Shown one piece after another: positions 1 to 6,182 of a stretch of DNA of 6,182 nt (its first letter is position 1; each line of letters begins with the position of its first letter). The notes beneath the pieces are model-generated. The model was not told where the DNA came from. It did no database searches and worked only from the letters and a program-made list of their open reading frames with translations. The stretch lies in contig CANRPQ010000072.1 of NCBI GenBank assembly GCA_947632525.1, positions 1-6,182 on the forward strand. The letters run 5' to 3'. A program made the translations under genes and the position numbers. Origin of the DNA: an uncultured Clostridia bacterium (GTDB lineage: Bacteria > Bacillota > Clostridia > TANB77 > CAG-508).

Positions 1-122
1 TATAAAATATTATGATGCACTGTTTTTATTGTTGTAATGATTATTGATAGCTTGAATGCATTAGTAGAATAATATTTTTGCTAAATTTTGCTATTTTTAT
101 TATGCACAAATTTTAATATTTT
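1..122. other. AT-rich non-coding tail after the glycosyltransferase gene
   Basis: No gene is supported here. The stretch follows the stop codon of the glycosyltransferase on the minus strand. It holds a two-copy, 10-base tandem (ATTTTTGCTA at 74-83, AATTTTGCTA at 84-93) and two related words, TATTATGATGCAC at 8-20 and TATTATGCAC at 98-107. There is no GC-containing stem followed by a T run, so I cannot place an intrinsic terminator. Whether transcription ends here or continues into a gene beyond the left edge cannot be told. Confidence 0.5.
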
Positions 123-1631
123 TTAATTTTTTAATTTTTTTCGAATGCTTATTTTTTTAATATAAATACTTGCAATAGGTATTAGCACAACAATATATGG
201 GATGATATATCTTGATTTTGTTTCCCATAAAATATGAAATGCAAATCCACCGATAAAAATAGTTATTAAAAATAATATATCCAATGTAAGATTTTTTCTG
301 TTTTGTATTAAAACAATCAAACTGCATAAGCATGTAATAATTAGTAACACTTTTTGATAAAATAATATTGGGTCAGTAATATTTTGTAATGGGTCTTCGT
401 TATTCCTCATATTGTTTCTTACTGCAGAATATGTATTTTCAGCCCATGTTGATGCCAATTTCATTGTGTAAAAGCTAAAAGCATACCCTATGTTTTGTGA
501 AAAGTATGTTAATCTTTCTTTTATTTCTTCTTTGTGTTTTTCATCAGCTGTTTCTGGATTTTTTAATGTGTATTCTCCTATTTCTTCATTATACCAGCCA
601 TTTGCTCTTCTTCCTTCTACCATTGCCATAAGAATATAATTGCTACTAGAAAATGCTTTGTTTTTATCTAAATTGTATTTGTCTAAAAAATGATTCTTTA
701 TCAATGATGACGGGAATATACACACAAATATGTAAATGAAAATTATTAATATATTTAGTATTTTCTCTTTCCATGGTTTTTTTGATATTTTTTCTATTAG
801 ATTTAATATTAAGTATATAACTGTAGCAATGACAAAAATTAAGCTGTTCATTCTCATCATATATGCTAGCATATTAAGAACAGCCGCCCCTATTACATAT
901 CTCCATTTTTCTGTTTCTCTATATTTCATTATGAAGTATACTGAAAATAGGCATAAGGCTAGGCTTGGAATATCTCCATATATGAATGTAGATAGCATTG
1001 GTATAGATATGAAAGTTAATATAAGTGTAAATAATAGTGCTTTATTGATTTTATAGTTCTTAGATAATTGCTTGCTTATTTTATAAATTGCTACAACTAT
1101 TAGTATATTTGAAATTATATTTATTGTTCTTAATGCTTCTGCTTTGCTAGAATGTACTATTCTAAAGAACGTAGAATATACAAATGATAATGGGATTTGT
1201 TGTTGATTTGTTTGTAAATATTCTCCTAAAGATACACCTGCATATGTACCTATTGATAGGTTTTCTTCTAAATTATTATTATAAATTCCCTGTGCTGTTT
1301 GTATTACTGGCACTTGGTCACCCTCTATAATGCATTTTACTTTAGCAGTCCACATTATGCTAAAAACAGCATATGCTATAAGTGCTACTACTAATATATA
1401 GGCTCTAATCATTTTTGACCTTTTATCTTCTTTTTCATTTAGATGTTTGTCCACAAATTTTGTAATAAAGAATATACCAAGTCCTACTAGAACAAGTGCT
1501 AAAATATATAAGATATTATTCCAGCGGATGTCAATATGCTCATAAATGTTCATTTTTGATGTAAATATTATATTTAATATAATAATAATTGATAAAAATA
1601 TTATTCCAAATATATATATAATTTTTTTCAT
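123..1631 (-). CDS. GT-C fold (GT39/PMT-like) integral membrane glycosyltransferase
   Basis: This is a 502-residue polytopic membrane protein, probably a lipid-phosphosugar-dependent glycosyltransferase that adds a sugar to a cell-envelope polymer or protein on the outer face of the membrane. About twelve hydrophobic segments are visible, roughly at residues 5-24, 39-58, 77-95, 168-184, 198-215, 219-235, 245-260, 263-280, 291-310, 427-442, 449-466 and 475-490. The first large loop carries EGDQ (103-106), in the place where GT-C enzymes keep their catalytic acidic residue. Other family-like features are YGDIPSLAL (218-226), a large polar loop at about 311-425, and WETKSRYIIPY near the C-terminus (469-479). 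Length and layout fit GT39-type enzymes of Firmicutes. It starts 26 bp after the Mur ligase stop, with AAGGAG 11 nt upstream of ATG, so it probably shares that transcript. The acceptor and sugar donor cannot be read from the sequence; a wall teichoic acid, polysaccharide or lipid-linked acceptor are all possible. Confidence 0.75.
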   Translation of the reverse strand: MKKIIYIFGIIFLSIIIILNIIFTSKMNIYEHIDIRWNNILYILALVLVGLGIFFITKFVDKHLNEKEDKRSKMIRAYILVVALIAYAVFSIMWTAKVKCIIEGDQVPVIQTAQGIYNNNLEENLSIGTYAGVSLGEYLQTNQQQIPLSFVYSTFFRIVHSSKAEALRTINIISNILIVVAIYKISKQLSKNYKINKALLFTLILTFISIPMLSTFIYGDIPSLALCLFSVYFIMKYRETEKWRYVIGAAVLNMLAYMMRMNSLIFVIATVIYLILNLIEKISKKPWKEKILNILIIFIYIFVCIFPSSLIKNHFLDKYNLDKNKAFSSSNYILMAMVEGRRANGWYNEEIGEYTLKNPETADEKHKEEIKERLTYFSQNIGYAFSFYTMKLASTWAENTYSAVRNNMRNNEDPLQNITDPILFYQKVLLIITCLCSLIVLIQNRKNLTLDILFLITIFIGGFAFHILWETKSRYIIPYIVVLIPIASIYIKKISIRKKLKN

Positions 1632-1657
1632 CTTATATTTTTCTCCTTAACTTTGCT

Positions 1658-3022
1658 TTATATTGGTTCATACTTCTTTGGTTTAGCTTTAACTAATTTT
1701 TGATAAAGATTACCCTTTTCTTCAAAATTTTTAAAAAATCCATAACTAGCTGCTGCTGGTGATAATAAGCAACTTTTTTCCTTTTTTGTAACTCGTTTTG
1801 CAATTCCAACCGCTTCTTCCATTGTATCAACAATATAAACATTTCTTGTTAATTTTTTTGCAATATCATGTCCAGTTTTAGGCATGCAAATAATATTACT
1901 TATATCACTTTCGTTTAAGAATTGTATAAGTTCTGTGTAGTCTAATCCTCTATCCATTCCACCTATAATTAAAGTGTCTACATTATTTAAAGTTTTTATA
2001 GCTTCTATTGTAGCCATAGGGATTGTACCAATGCTATTATCATAATATAGAATATCATCGTAGTTTCCTACAAATTCTAATCTATGGCTTAATGGCTTAA
2101 ATTCTGCTATTGTTTTGATTGTTTTTTCTAGGTTTAGCCCTAAAATTTCAGATATAGCAAGCACAAACATAATATTATTTAAGTTATATTCTCCTAATAA
2201 ATTTCGTGGTTGATTTATGTTATAAATTGGATTTTTTTCGAAGTATACTTCATCTTTTTTTATATATATTTCGCTGTTTTTACTTCCTGCTAGGCTTACT
2301 TTATAACTGGTGGCTTTAGTAGTTTTTACTAATTTTTTTATAGTTTCATTATCGACATTATATAAAAATTTATCAGATTTATTTTGATATTTGAAAATAT
2401 TGCATTTTGCTTGTGCATATTGTTTAAAGGAATTGTAGTGGTCTAAGTGCTCTGGATAAATATTAAGTAAAACTGCAATATTAGGTGATACTTCCATAAA
2501 CTCTAACTGATGAGAAGATATTTCAAGTACAATCTTTGTATCTTCATTAATTTCATCAACATAGTCAAATACTGGTGTTCCAATATTTCCTAAAAGCATA
2601 GTGTTTATATTTTGCTGTTTTAGCATTTCATAAATTAAAGAACTAGTTGTGCTCTTTCCCTTTGTTCCTGTAATTCCTATTGTGAAAACATCAAAAAATT
2701 CTAATAATAATTCCATTTGTGATTTTATATTATGGTAATATGATTTAGTATTCAATCCTGCAAATGAAATACCTGGCGTTTTCATGATAATATCATAATT
2801 TTCTAAATGATTAAGATAGTGATCTCCACTAATGCAAATAATATTTTTATCATTTTTTAAAAAGTCATAATCTTCTTCAAAATTTTTCTTTTGGTCAGCA
2901 ATGTATATTGTTTGGTTTTTTAAATATTTTCTAATTAATTTATATGTAGATTGTCCTTCCATTCCAAAGCCTAATATAATAATTTTCTTGTCTCTAAAAT
3001 AGTCAATTAAATCATTAATCAT
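1658..3022 (-). CDS. murD2: Mur ligase, MurD2 type: UDP-MurNAc-L-alanine--L-glutamate ligase (likely)
   Basis: This is a 454-residue, full-length Mur ligase acting in the cytoplasm. It should join glutamate to UDP-MurNAc-L-Ala with ATP hydrolysis. Visible parts are an N-terminal Rossmann-like nucleotide-sugar domain (ILGFGMEGQST at 16-26, KTPGIS at 81-86) and the ATP P-loop GTKGKST (119-125). These are followed by LGNIGTP (144-150), E167 in EISSHQLE, H192, the probable carbamylated lysine K206 in YAQAK, and SHRLE (312-316). The C-terminal domain has DNSIGT (328-333), GGMDRGLD (354-361) and SPAAAS (421-426). Canonical MurD has NDSKAT, GGxDKGxD and SPACASxD at these last three sites, so the Lys-to-Ile, Lys-to-Arg and Asp-to-Gly changes fall around the D-Glu pocket. 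That pattern, plus the adjacent MurL, points to the L-Glu-adding MurD2 subfamily rather than classical MurD. The start overlaps the MurL stop by 8 bp (ATGATTAA), with an AGAGGT site 8 nt upstream. The Mur ligase family is certain; the L-Glu specificity is inferred. Confidence 0.85.
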   Translation of the reverse strand: MINDLIDYFRDKKIIILGFGMEGQSTYKLIRKYLKNQTIYIADQKKNFEEDYDFLKNDKNIICISGDHYLNHLENYDIIMKTPGISFAGLNTKSYYHNIKSQMELLLEFFDVFTIGITGTKGKSTTSSLIYEMLKQQNINTMLLGNIGTPVFDYVDEINEDTKIVLEISSHQLEFMEVSPNIAVLLNIYPEHLDHYNSFKQYAQAKCNIFKYQNKSDKFLYNVDNETIKKLVKTTKATSYKVSLAGSKNSEIYIKKDEVYFEKNPIYNINQPRNLLGEYNLNNIMFVLAISEILGLNLEKTIKTIAEFKPLSHRLEFVGNYDDILYYDNSIGTIPMATIEAIKTLNNVDTLIIGGMDRGLDYTELIQFLNESDISNIICMPKTGHDIAKKLTRNVYIVDTMEEAVGIAKRVTKKEKSCLLSPAAASYGFFKNFEEKGNLYQKLVKAKPKKYEPI

Positions 3023-4397
3023 TAGAAAATACCTCTTTTCTTAATATCTCATTTTGCTCTTCGCTTAAATTGTTTTGAGTGTTGTATCTTTTAGTAATGT
3101 CATCAGTAGTATCTACTAATTTATAGTTTTGCTTATAATATTGTAATAAATAAGGTAGCTTTTTATTTTTCTCTTCTATATTTTGTATGGTTTTACTTAT
3201 AGCAAATTTTACTTCTTCAAAAGTTCCAACACAATCAAATGGCTTTATTTCTTTATTTCCTGTTAATTCTAAAAATATATCTAATAATTCTTCATTTTCA
3301 AACATGTCTGTTCCAAAAATTGATATTAGCTTTTCTTTATATAGATATGGGCTTAGTATAATATATGCAAATAGGCATTTAGCACAGTTGCAACACCATT
3401 TCCACTCTTTACCTTTGCTTCCTACATTACAGCTTTTAAAAGTGCTATGATATTTTTCATGCTTTGCAAATATTTTTGCAATTTGTAATTCATTAAGTGG
3501 TCTTAAAAAACTAAAATATTTCACTGGTGCTTTCAAATATTTATTAGTATAATTTTCAAAATCGCACTCAAATTCAAAGCTTTTTGAATATTGATGATTG
3601 ATTTTTTCTCCCAGTATATTTGATTCATTAGCACTATTTTCATTAGATAGTGCAACATATTTTTTAGATAGTAAATATGCTATAAAATATGATACAAAGG
3701 CAAGCATGGCTGAAAATGGTGTATGCCCATTTATAGCACCTTGTTCATTTAGATCTATTAGATTTTTATCTATTGTTCTATGTATTTCAATAATATTATT
3801 GTCATTTATTCCTGCTATTTTTGCACATTCTAATGTTACAGGTTTTGGATTTATAATTAAGCAATAGTCGTTTTTTCTATCTATATTTAAAGTTTCTAAT
3901 GTTACAATGGAGTCCTTTCCGCCACCTATTGGAATAATATATCCTTCTGAATTGTCTATTATTTTATCATATACAAATTTTCTTGCTTCATTATTAACTT
4001 CTATATTCATAAAGTTATTAATATCTGTTTTAATGTTATTTCTATAAAACAGTTCACCAAGTCCATAGAAGTATAACTTTTTCCACCAGTCGATTTGGTT
4101 TTTATCTAAGTATCCACATTTTATTATAACTTTAGGGGCACATGTGCTTTTCCAATAGCTAATTAGTTCTATCATGCCTATATTGAATATCATATTTTGA
4201 GAATATTCAGTTTTAATGTCTTTTAGTTTTAAATTTTTCTTTTCTATACTCAATTTAGGTTTAAATTTTGTAAGCCCTGGTATTTCAAATTCATACTCTA
4301 GATATATTGTTTTTTCATCTTCATATGAGCAGTAATTGTTATACAAAAACTCTTTATATTTTTTTCTATAGTTTTCAAATTTTAATGAATTATCCAT
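3015..4397 (-). CDS. murL: MurL: UDP-MurNAc-L-alanyl-L-glutamate epimerase (ATP-dependent)
   Basis: This is a 460-residue soluble protein that I recognise as MurL. In Xanthomonas oryzae MurL inverts the terminal L-Glu of UDP-MurNAc-L-Ala-L-Glu to D-Glu, using ATP and releasing AMP and PPi. The sequence shows a PP-loop-like ATP site, IPIGGGKDS (155-163), which fits adenylation chemistry. It also shows GHTPFSAM (224-231), SNENSANESN (251-260), FSFLRPL (295-301), SCN (322-324), a cysteine cluster WCCNCAKC (334-341) and FDCVGTFEEV (387-396). The N-terminal 150 residues carry no motif I can name. The start has AGAGGA 6 nt upstream of ATG. The gene lies 49 bp after the HD-domain gene and overlaps the Mur ligase gene by 8 bp, suggesting coupled translation of consecutive steps in muropeptide precursor synthesis. 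Automated annotation would often call it hypothetical or a PP-loop ATPase. The main alternative is a related PP-loop enzyme of other specificity; the neighbouring MurD2-like ligase makes that less likely. Confidence 0.8.
   Translation of the reverse strand: MDNSLKFENYRKKYKEFLYNNYCSYEDEKTIYLEYEFEIPGLTKFKPKLSIEKKNLKLKDIKTEYSQNMIFNIGMIELISYWKSTCAPKVIIKCGYLDKNQIDWWKKLYFYGLGELFYRNNIKTDINNFMNIEVNNEARKFVYDKIIDNSEGYIIPIGGGKDSIVTLETLNIDRKNDYCLIINPKPVTLECAKIAGINDNNIIEIHRTIDKNLIDLNEQGAINGHTPFSAMLAFVSYFIAYLLSKKYVALSNENSANESNILGEKINHQYSKSFEFECDFENYTNKYLKAPVKYFSFLRPLNELQIAKIFAKHEKYHSTFKSCNVGSKGKEWKWCCNCAKCLFAYIILSPYLYKEKLISIFGTDMFENEELLDIFLELTGNKEIKPFDCVGTFEEVKFAISKTIQNIEEKNKKLPYLLQYYKQNYKLVDTTDDITKRYNTQNNLSEEQNEILRKEVFSND
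3031..3036 (-). promoter_or_regulatory. Ribosome binding site of the Mur ligase inside the murL coding end
   Basis: AGAGGT on the minus strand lies 8 nt before the ATG at 3022. It sits within the last codons of MurL, so both the site and the start are covered by ribosomes finishing MurL. This supports the chosen start and suggests translational coupling. Confidence 0.6.
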
Positions 4398-4446
4398 TTA
4401 TAATCCTCTTTTTTATTATTCTTTTTCTATTTTATTCATATTTTAT

Positions 4447-5055
4447 CTATAAATTATCTTTTATTTCTGGAAATAGATCATATAGATTATAACCCAATAA
4501 GTTATCAAAATATTCTTTTAACTTATATGTTTCTTTAATATGATATTGTGTATTCGAATATGCTCCTCTTCTAATCATAATGTCAATTAGTCTTTTATCA
4601 ATAGTAAATATTTTATCACCCTGTGAGCACATTAAATCACATAAATTTATTATTTTTTCTTCCATTGTATATTTATGATTCTTCACAAATCCTGTCAAAA
4701 AAGGATTATCACTTGGATTTGGAACTCCCCCTGCAGTACAAATAATGTCATTATTTAAGTATGAATGAGTTAAACATATATTGCAATATTCTTCATCATA
4801 TCCTTTATCTTTTAGATAGTTATATCCTCTCATAACGTGTCCGTGTGATTCGCCATTGTATTTACCAATATCGTGAACATATCCAAGGGCAATTGTTTTA
4901 TCTACATCTACATTATATTTTTTCTCATTCAATGCCTTTGCAATTATACCTGCCATTTTACCAACAGATATACAATGATCTATCCATTTATCATTAGTCG
5001 CATTTTTTCTTTCCTGCTCTAATAATTCTATTGCTTCTTTACTTGTTAATTTCAC
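4447..5055 (-). CDS. HD-domain metal-dependent phosphohydrolase (HDIG type), substrate unknown
   Basis: This is a 202-residue soluble protein with a complete set of HD-domain metal ligands: H27 in WIDHCISVGKMAG, H61-D62 in VHDIGK, H71/H73 in HGHVMRGY, H97 in LTHSY and D140 in INLCDLMC. The family uses one or two metal ions to hydrolyse phosphomonoesters, phosphodiesters or nucleotides. The fold covers about residues 22-145, and the last 60 residues are a mostly helical tail with no recognised motif. No second catalytic or sensory domain is present. The start is GTG at 5055, chosen because a strong AAAGGAG lies 8 nt upstream and conservation-like sequence begins at once. It follows the nucleotidase/nucleoside hydrolase gene by 132 bp and precedes murL by 49 bp. 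A nucleotide substrate is conceivable given the upstream gene, but nothing in the sequence fixes it. Confidence 0.85.
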   Translation of the reverse strand: MKLTSKEAIELLEQERKNATNDKWIDHCISVGKMAGIIAKALNEKKYNVDVDKTIALGYVHDIGKYNGESHGHVMRGYNYLKDKGYDEEYCNICLTHSYLNNDIICTAGGVPNPSDNPFLTGFVKNHKYTMEEKIINLCDLMCSQGDKIFTIDKRLIDIMIRRGAYSNTQYHIKETYKLKEYFDNLLGYNLYDLFPEIKDNL

Positions 5056-5187
5056 AATTTATACTCCTTTATTGTTATTTATTAATCAAACATTTTCTCA
5101 TTATAATTAATATAATTCTTGTATTTGTTTTATCTTTATAAAATTTAAAAATTATATAATATTTTTAGTACTATATATGTATAATGT
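5056..5187 (-). promoter_or_regulatory. AT-rich intergenic spacer with a possible promoter for the HD-murL-murD2 group
   Basis: These 132 bp separate the nucleoside hydrolase stop from the HD-domain start and are the longest gap between genes here. A perfect TATAAT reads on the minus strand at 5105-5100, 44 nt before the GTG, a plausible place for a -10 box. No good TTGACA-like -35 lies 16-18 bp upstream, and such words are common by chance in sequence this AT-rich. An all-AT palindrome (ATTATATAAT, 5151-5160) lies nearer the upstream gene but has no G:C pairs. I see no riboswitch or small RNA. Confidence 0.3.
5064..5070 (-). promoter_or_regulatory. Ribosome binding site that fixes a GTG start
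   Basis: AAAGGAG on the minus strand is 8 nt before the GTG at 5055. It is the best Shine-Dalgarno match in the window, and no in-frame ATG lies close behind it, so GTG is taken as the initiator of the HD-domain gene. Confidence 0.65.
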
Positions 5188-6182
5188 CTATTTTGCTAAT
5201 TTTTTAAATAAATCTTTATATACCTTATCAACATCTATATAGTTTATCATTGTTATTTTGTGGTTATTGTTAGTCAATTTATAAGATGTATCATCATTAA
5301 TATTTGGACAGCTTATATCTTTGCTTGTAAACCATTCTTTATTTATCATATATGCAATTACAGATATATCCCAAATAACTCTTCTTTCTTGTATTCCGTG
5401 ATAGCCATCATTATAAAATCTATCAATTAGATAATTGCATAATTCACTTTTATCTTTCAAATAATGATTTAGTTCATAAATTGATGTTCTCAAATTAGAT
5501 GCAACATTTTTACATGGAATTATTGTCAATTTTACCTTTGATTCAAATAAAATTCTTACTGCTACTATATCTTGTTTAAAATTAAACTCTAAATTATTAT
5601 CCTGTAATAAACTATGCCCACCTAACCAAATAACTTCAATTTTGTTTATTATTTTAGGTTCTTTTTTTATTGCTAAAGCAACATTTGTAATAGCTCCTAT
5701 TGCCATAATGTATGTTTTTTCGTTTTTTAGAGCAGTTTCAATTATTTTGCTTACTGCATCATTTTCTTCATTATAACCATTTACAATATAATCATTAGAT
5801 CCTTTAAATACCTTATTAGTCGCCTCAGAATTTAACCATTTGCATATTTTTAATATTTCATTGTAACTTTTTTCTTGTCCCTCTGCTATCGACTCATTGT
5901 ATTCTTTATGAGAATATGGTGCTACAGTTATTGCCTCAATATTGAATATATCTTGATTTTTAAGTAAATAAGCAAGTGCAAATTGATCATCACATTCATT
6001 ATATGTATCCGTATCTAAAATCACATTTATTTTTTTATTTTTCAAAGAAGTAATAAATTCATAAATTTCTTTCCAATTATGAACTCTTTTTAAATCGTTT
6101 TCTTGTCTATTATAAGGTGTATCCATAAGTAATGCAGTAATTCCACTATTATCAACTTCTATTAAAATTCTAGTAGAATCAT
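5188..6182 (-). CDS. Nucleoside hydrolase (IUNH family), 5'-partial, apparently fused to a HAD/NT5C-type nucleotidase domain
   Basis: The main part is an inosine-uridine-type nucleoside hydrolase, which splits a (deoxy)ribonucleoside into base and sugar using a Ca2+-bound Asp cluster. Numbering from the Met at 6126, it shows VILDTD (35-40) then DD (46-47), GAITNVALA (144-152), EFN with D186 (180-186) and the C-terminal Asp D253 in VIWDISV. The first Asp motif has five residues between D40 and D46, where the classical family has three. The frame stays open upstream of 6126 to the window edge, with at least 18 more codons reading about DSTRILIEVDNSGITALL. No Shine-Dalgarno lies at a usable distance before that Met; the nearest GGA is 15 nt away. 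The junction LLMDTPYN...RVHNWKEIYEFI resembles the C-terminal end of HAD-fold 5'(3')-nucleotidases (NT5C family). I therefore treat the gene as truncated by the window and probably a nucleotidase-nucleoside hydrolase fusion acting in nucleotide salvage. The hydrolase domain is secure; the fusion is likely but only its tail is visible. Confidence 0.8.
   Translation of the reverse strand, partial: DSTRILIEVDNSGITALLMDTPYNRQENDLKRVHNWKEIYEFITSLKNKKINVILDTDTYNECDDQFALAYLLKNQDIFNIEAITVAPYSHKEYNESIAEGQEKSYNEILKICKWLNSEATNKVFKGSNDYIVNGYNEENDAVSKIIETALKNEKTYIMAIGAITNVALAIKKEPKIINKIEVIWLGGHSLLQDNNLEFNFKQDIVAVRILFESKVKLTIIPCKNVASNLRTSIYELNHYLKDKSELCNYLIDRFYNDGYHGIQERRVIWDISVIAYMINKEWFTSKDISCPNINDDTSYKLTNNNHKITMINYIDVDKVYKDLFKKLAK

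Noticed and set aside
20..45. Possible minus-strand promoter for a gene beyond the left edge (TTACAA, 17 bp, CATAAT)
   Set aside because: The -35 matches the consensus at only about half its positions, and no start codon or gene is visible downstream before the window ends.
8..107. Short repeats (TTTTGCTA twice, 10 bases apart; TATTATG(AT)GCAC twice), considered as an operator or array
   Set aside because: Only two imperfect copies each, low complexity, no spacer regularity like CRISPR and no adjacent regulator.
736..1056. Plus-strand open frame of 106 codons
   Set aside because: It lies wholly opposite the membrane glycosyltransferase coding region, has no family resemblance, and its hydrophobic look mirrors the AT-rich membrane gene on the other strand.
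3187..3867. Two plus-strand open frames (3187-3450 and 3598-3867)
   Set aside because: Both are antisense to murL, whose motifs and length are convincing, and neither has recognisable motifs or a supporting neighbour.
4307..4492. Plus-strand open frame of 61 codons, Phe/Tyr/Ile-rich
   Set aside because: It overlaps the murL start, the spacer and the HD gene end in antisense. Its composition is what AT-rich DNA gives by chance.
5147..5166. AT-only palindrome after the nucleoside hydrolase stop, considered as an intrinsic terminator
   Set aside because: The stem has no G:C pairs, so it would be very unstable; such palindromes are expected in sequence this AT-rich.
1..6182. UGA-recoding (Mycoplasma-like code), because of the extreme AT content
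   Set aside because: All five frames are complete under the standard code with TAA or TAG stops, and Trp is encoded by TGG (for example in HNW near 6076).

Overview
The window is very AT-rich (roughly a quarter G+C by eye). It is tightly packed with five protein genes, all on the minus strand, so transcription runs from high to low coordinates. Most starts have purine-rich Shine-Dalgarno sites of the AGGAG/GAGG type. Trp is written TGG, and no UGA recoding is needed. Codon use is strongly A/T-ending and Lys/Ile/Asn-rich. Together these suggest a low-GC Firmicute, most likely an anaerobic clostridial or gut-type lineage. The assignment is an inference, because no rRNA or other phylogenetic marker is present.

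Layout in the direction of transcription: (1) 6182-5188, the 3' part of an open reading frame that runs off the right edge. It is a nucleoside hydrolase (IUNH family) domain preceded in frame by what looks like the C-terminal end of a HAD-type 5'-nucleotidase (NT5C) domain. This points to a two-step nucleotide-to-base salvage fusion. (2) 5187-5056, an AT-rich spacer with a possible -10 box. (3) 5055-4447, an HD-domain phosphohydrolase with a GTG start. (4) 4397-3015, a PP-loop/cysteine-cluster protein recognised as MurL, the UDP-MurNAc-L-Ala-L-Glu epimerase. (5) 3022-1658, a Mur ligase of the MurD2 type, overlapping the MurL gene by 8 bp. (6) 1631-123, a multi-pass GT-C/GT39-like membrane glycosyltransferase. 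(7) 122-1, a non-coding AT-rich tail.

The most notable content is the translationally coupled MurL-MurD2 pair. In Xanthomonas this pair makes the D-Glu of peptidoglycan by adding L-Glu to UDP-MurNAc-L-Ala (MurD2) and then epimerising the terminal residue with ATP (MurL), so free D-Glu from MurI is not needed. Finding it in a low-GC, probably Gram-positive genome suggests the alternative D-Glu route operates there. The Mur ligase has substitutions at several positions where canonical MurD contacts D-Glu, which fits an L-Glu-specific enzyme. The downstream GT-C enzyme probably glycosylates a cell-envelope polymer and may share the transcript. The HD protein and the nucleotidase/nucleoside hydrolase lie upstream and have no evident link to wall synthesis.
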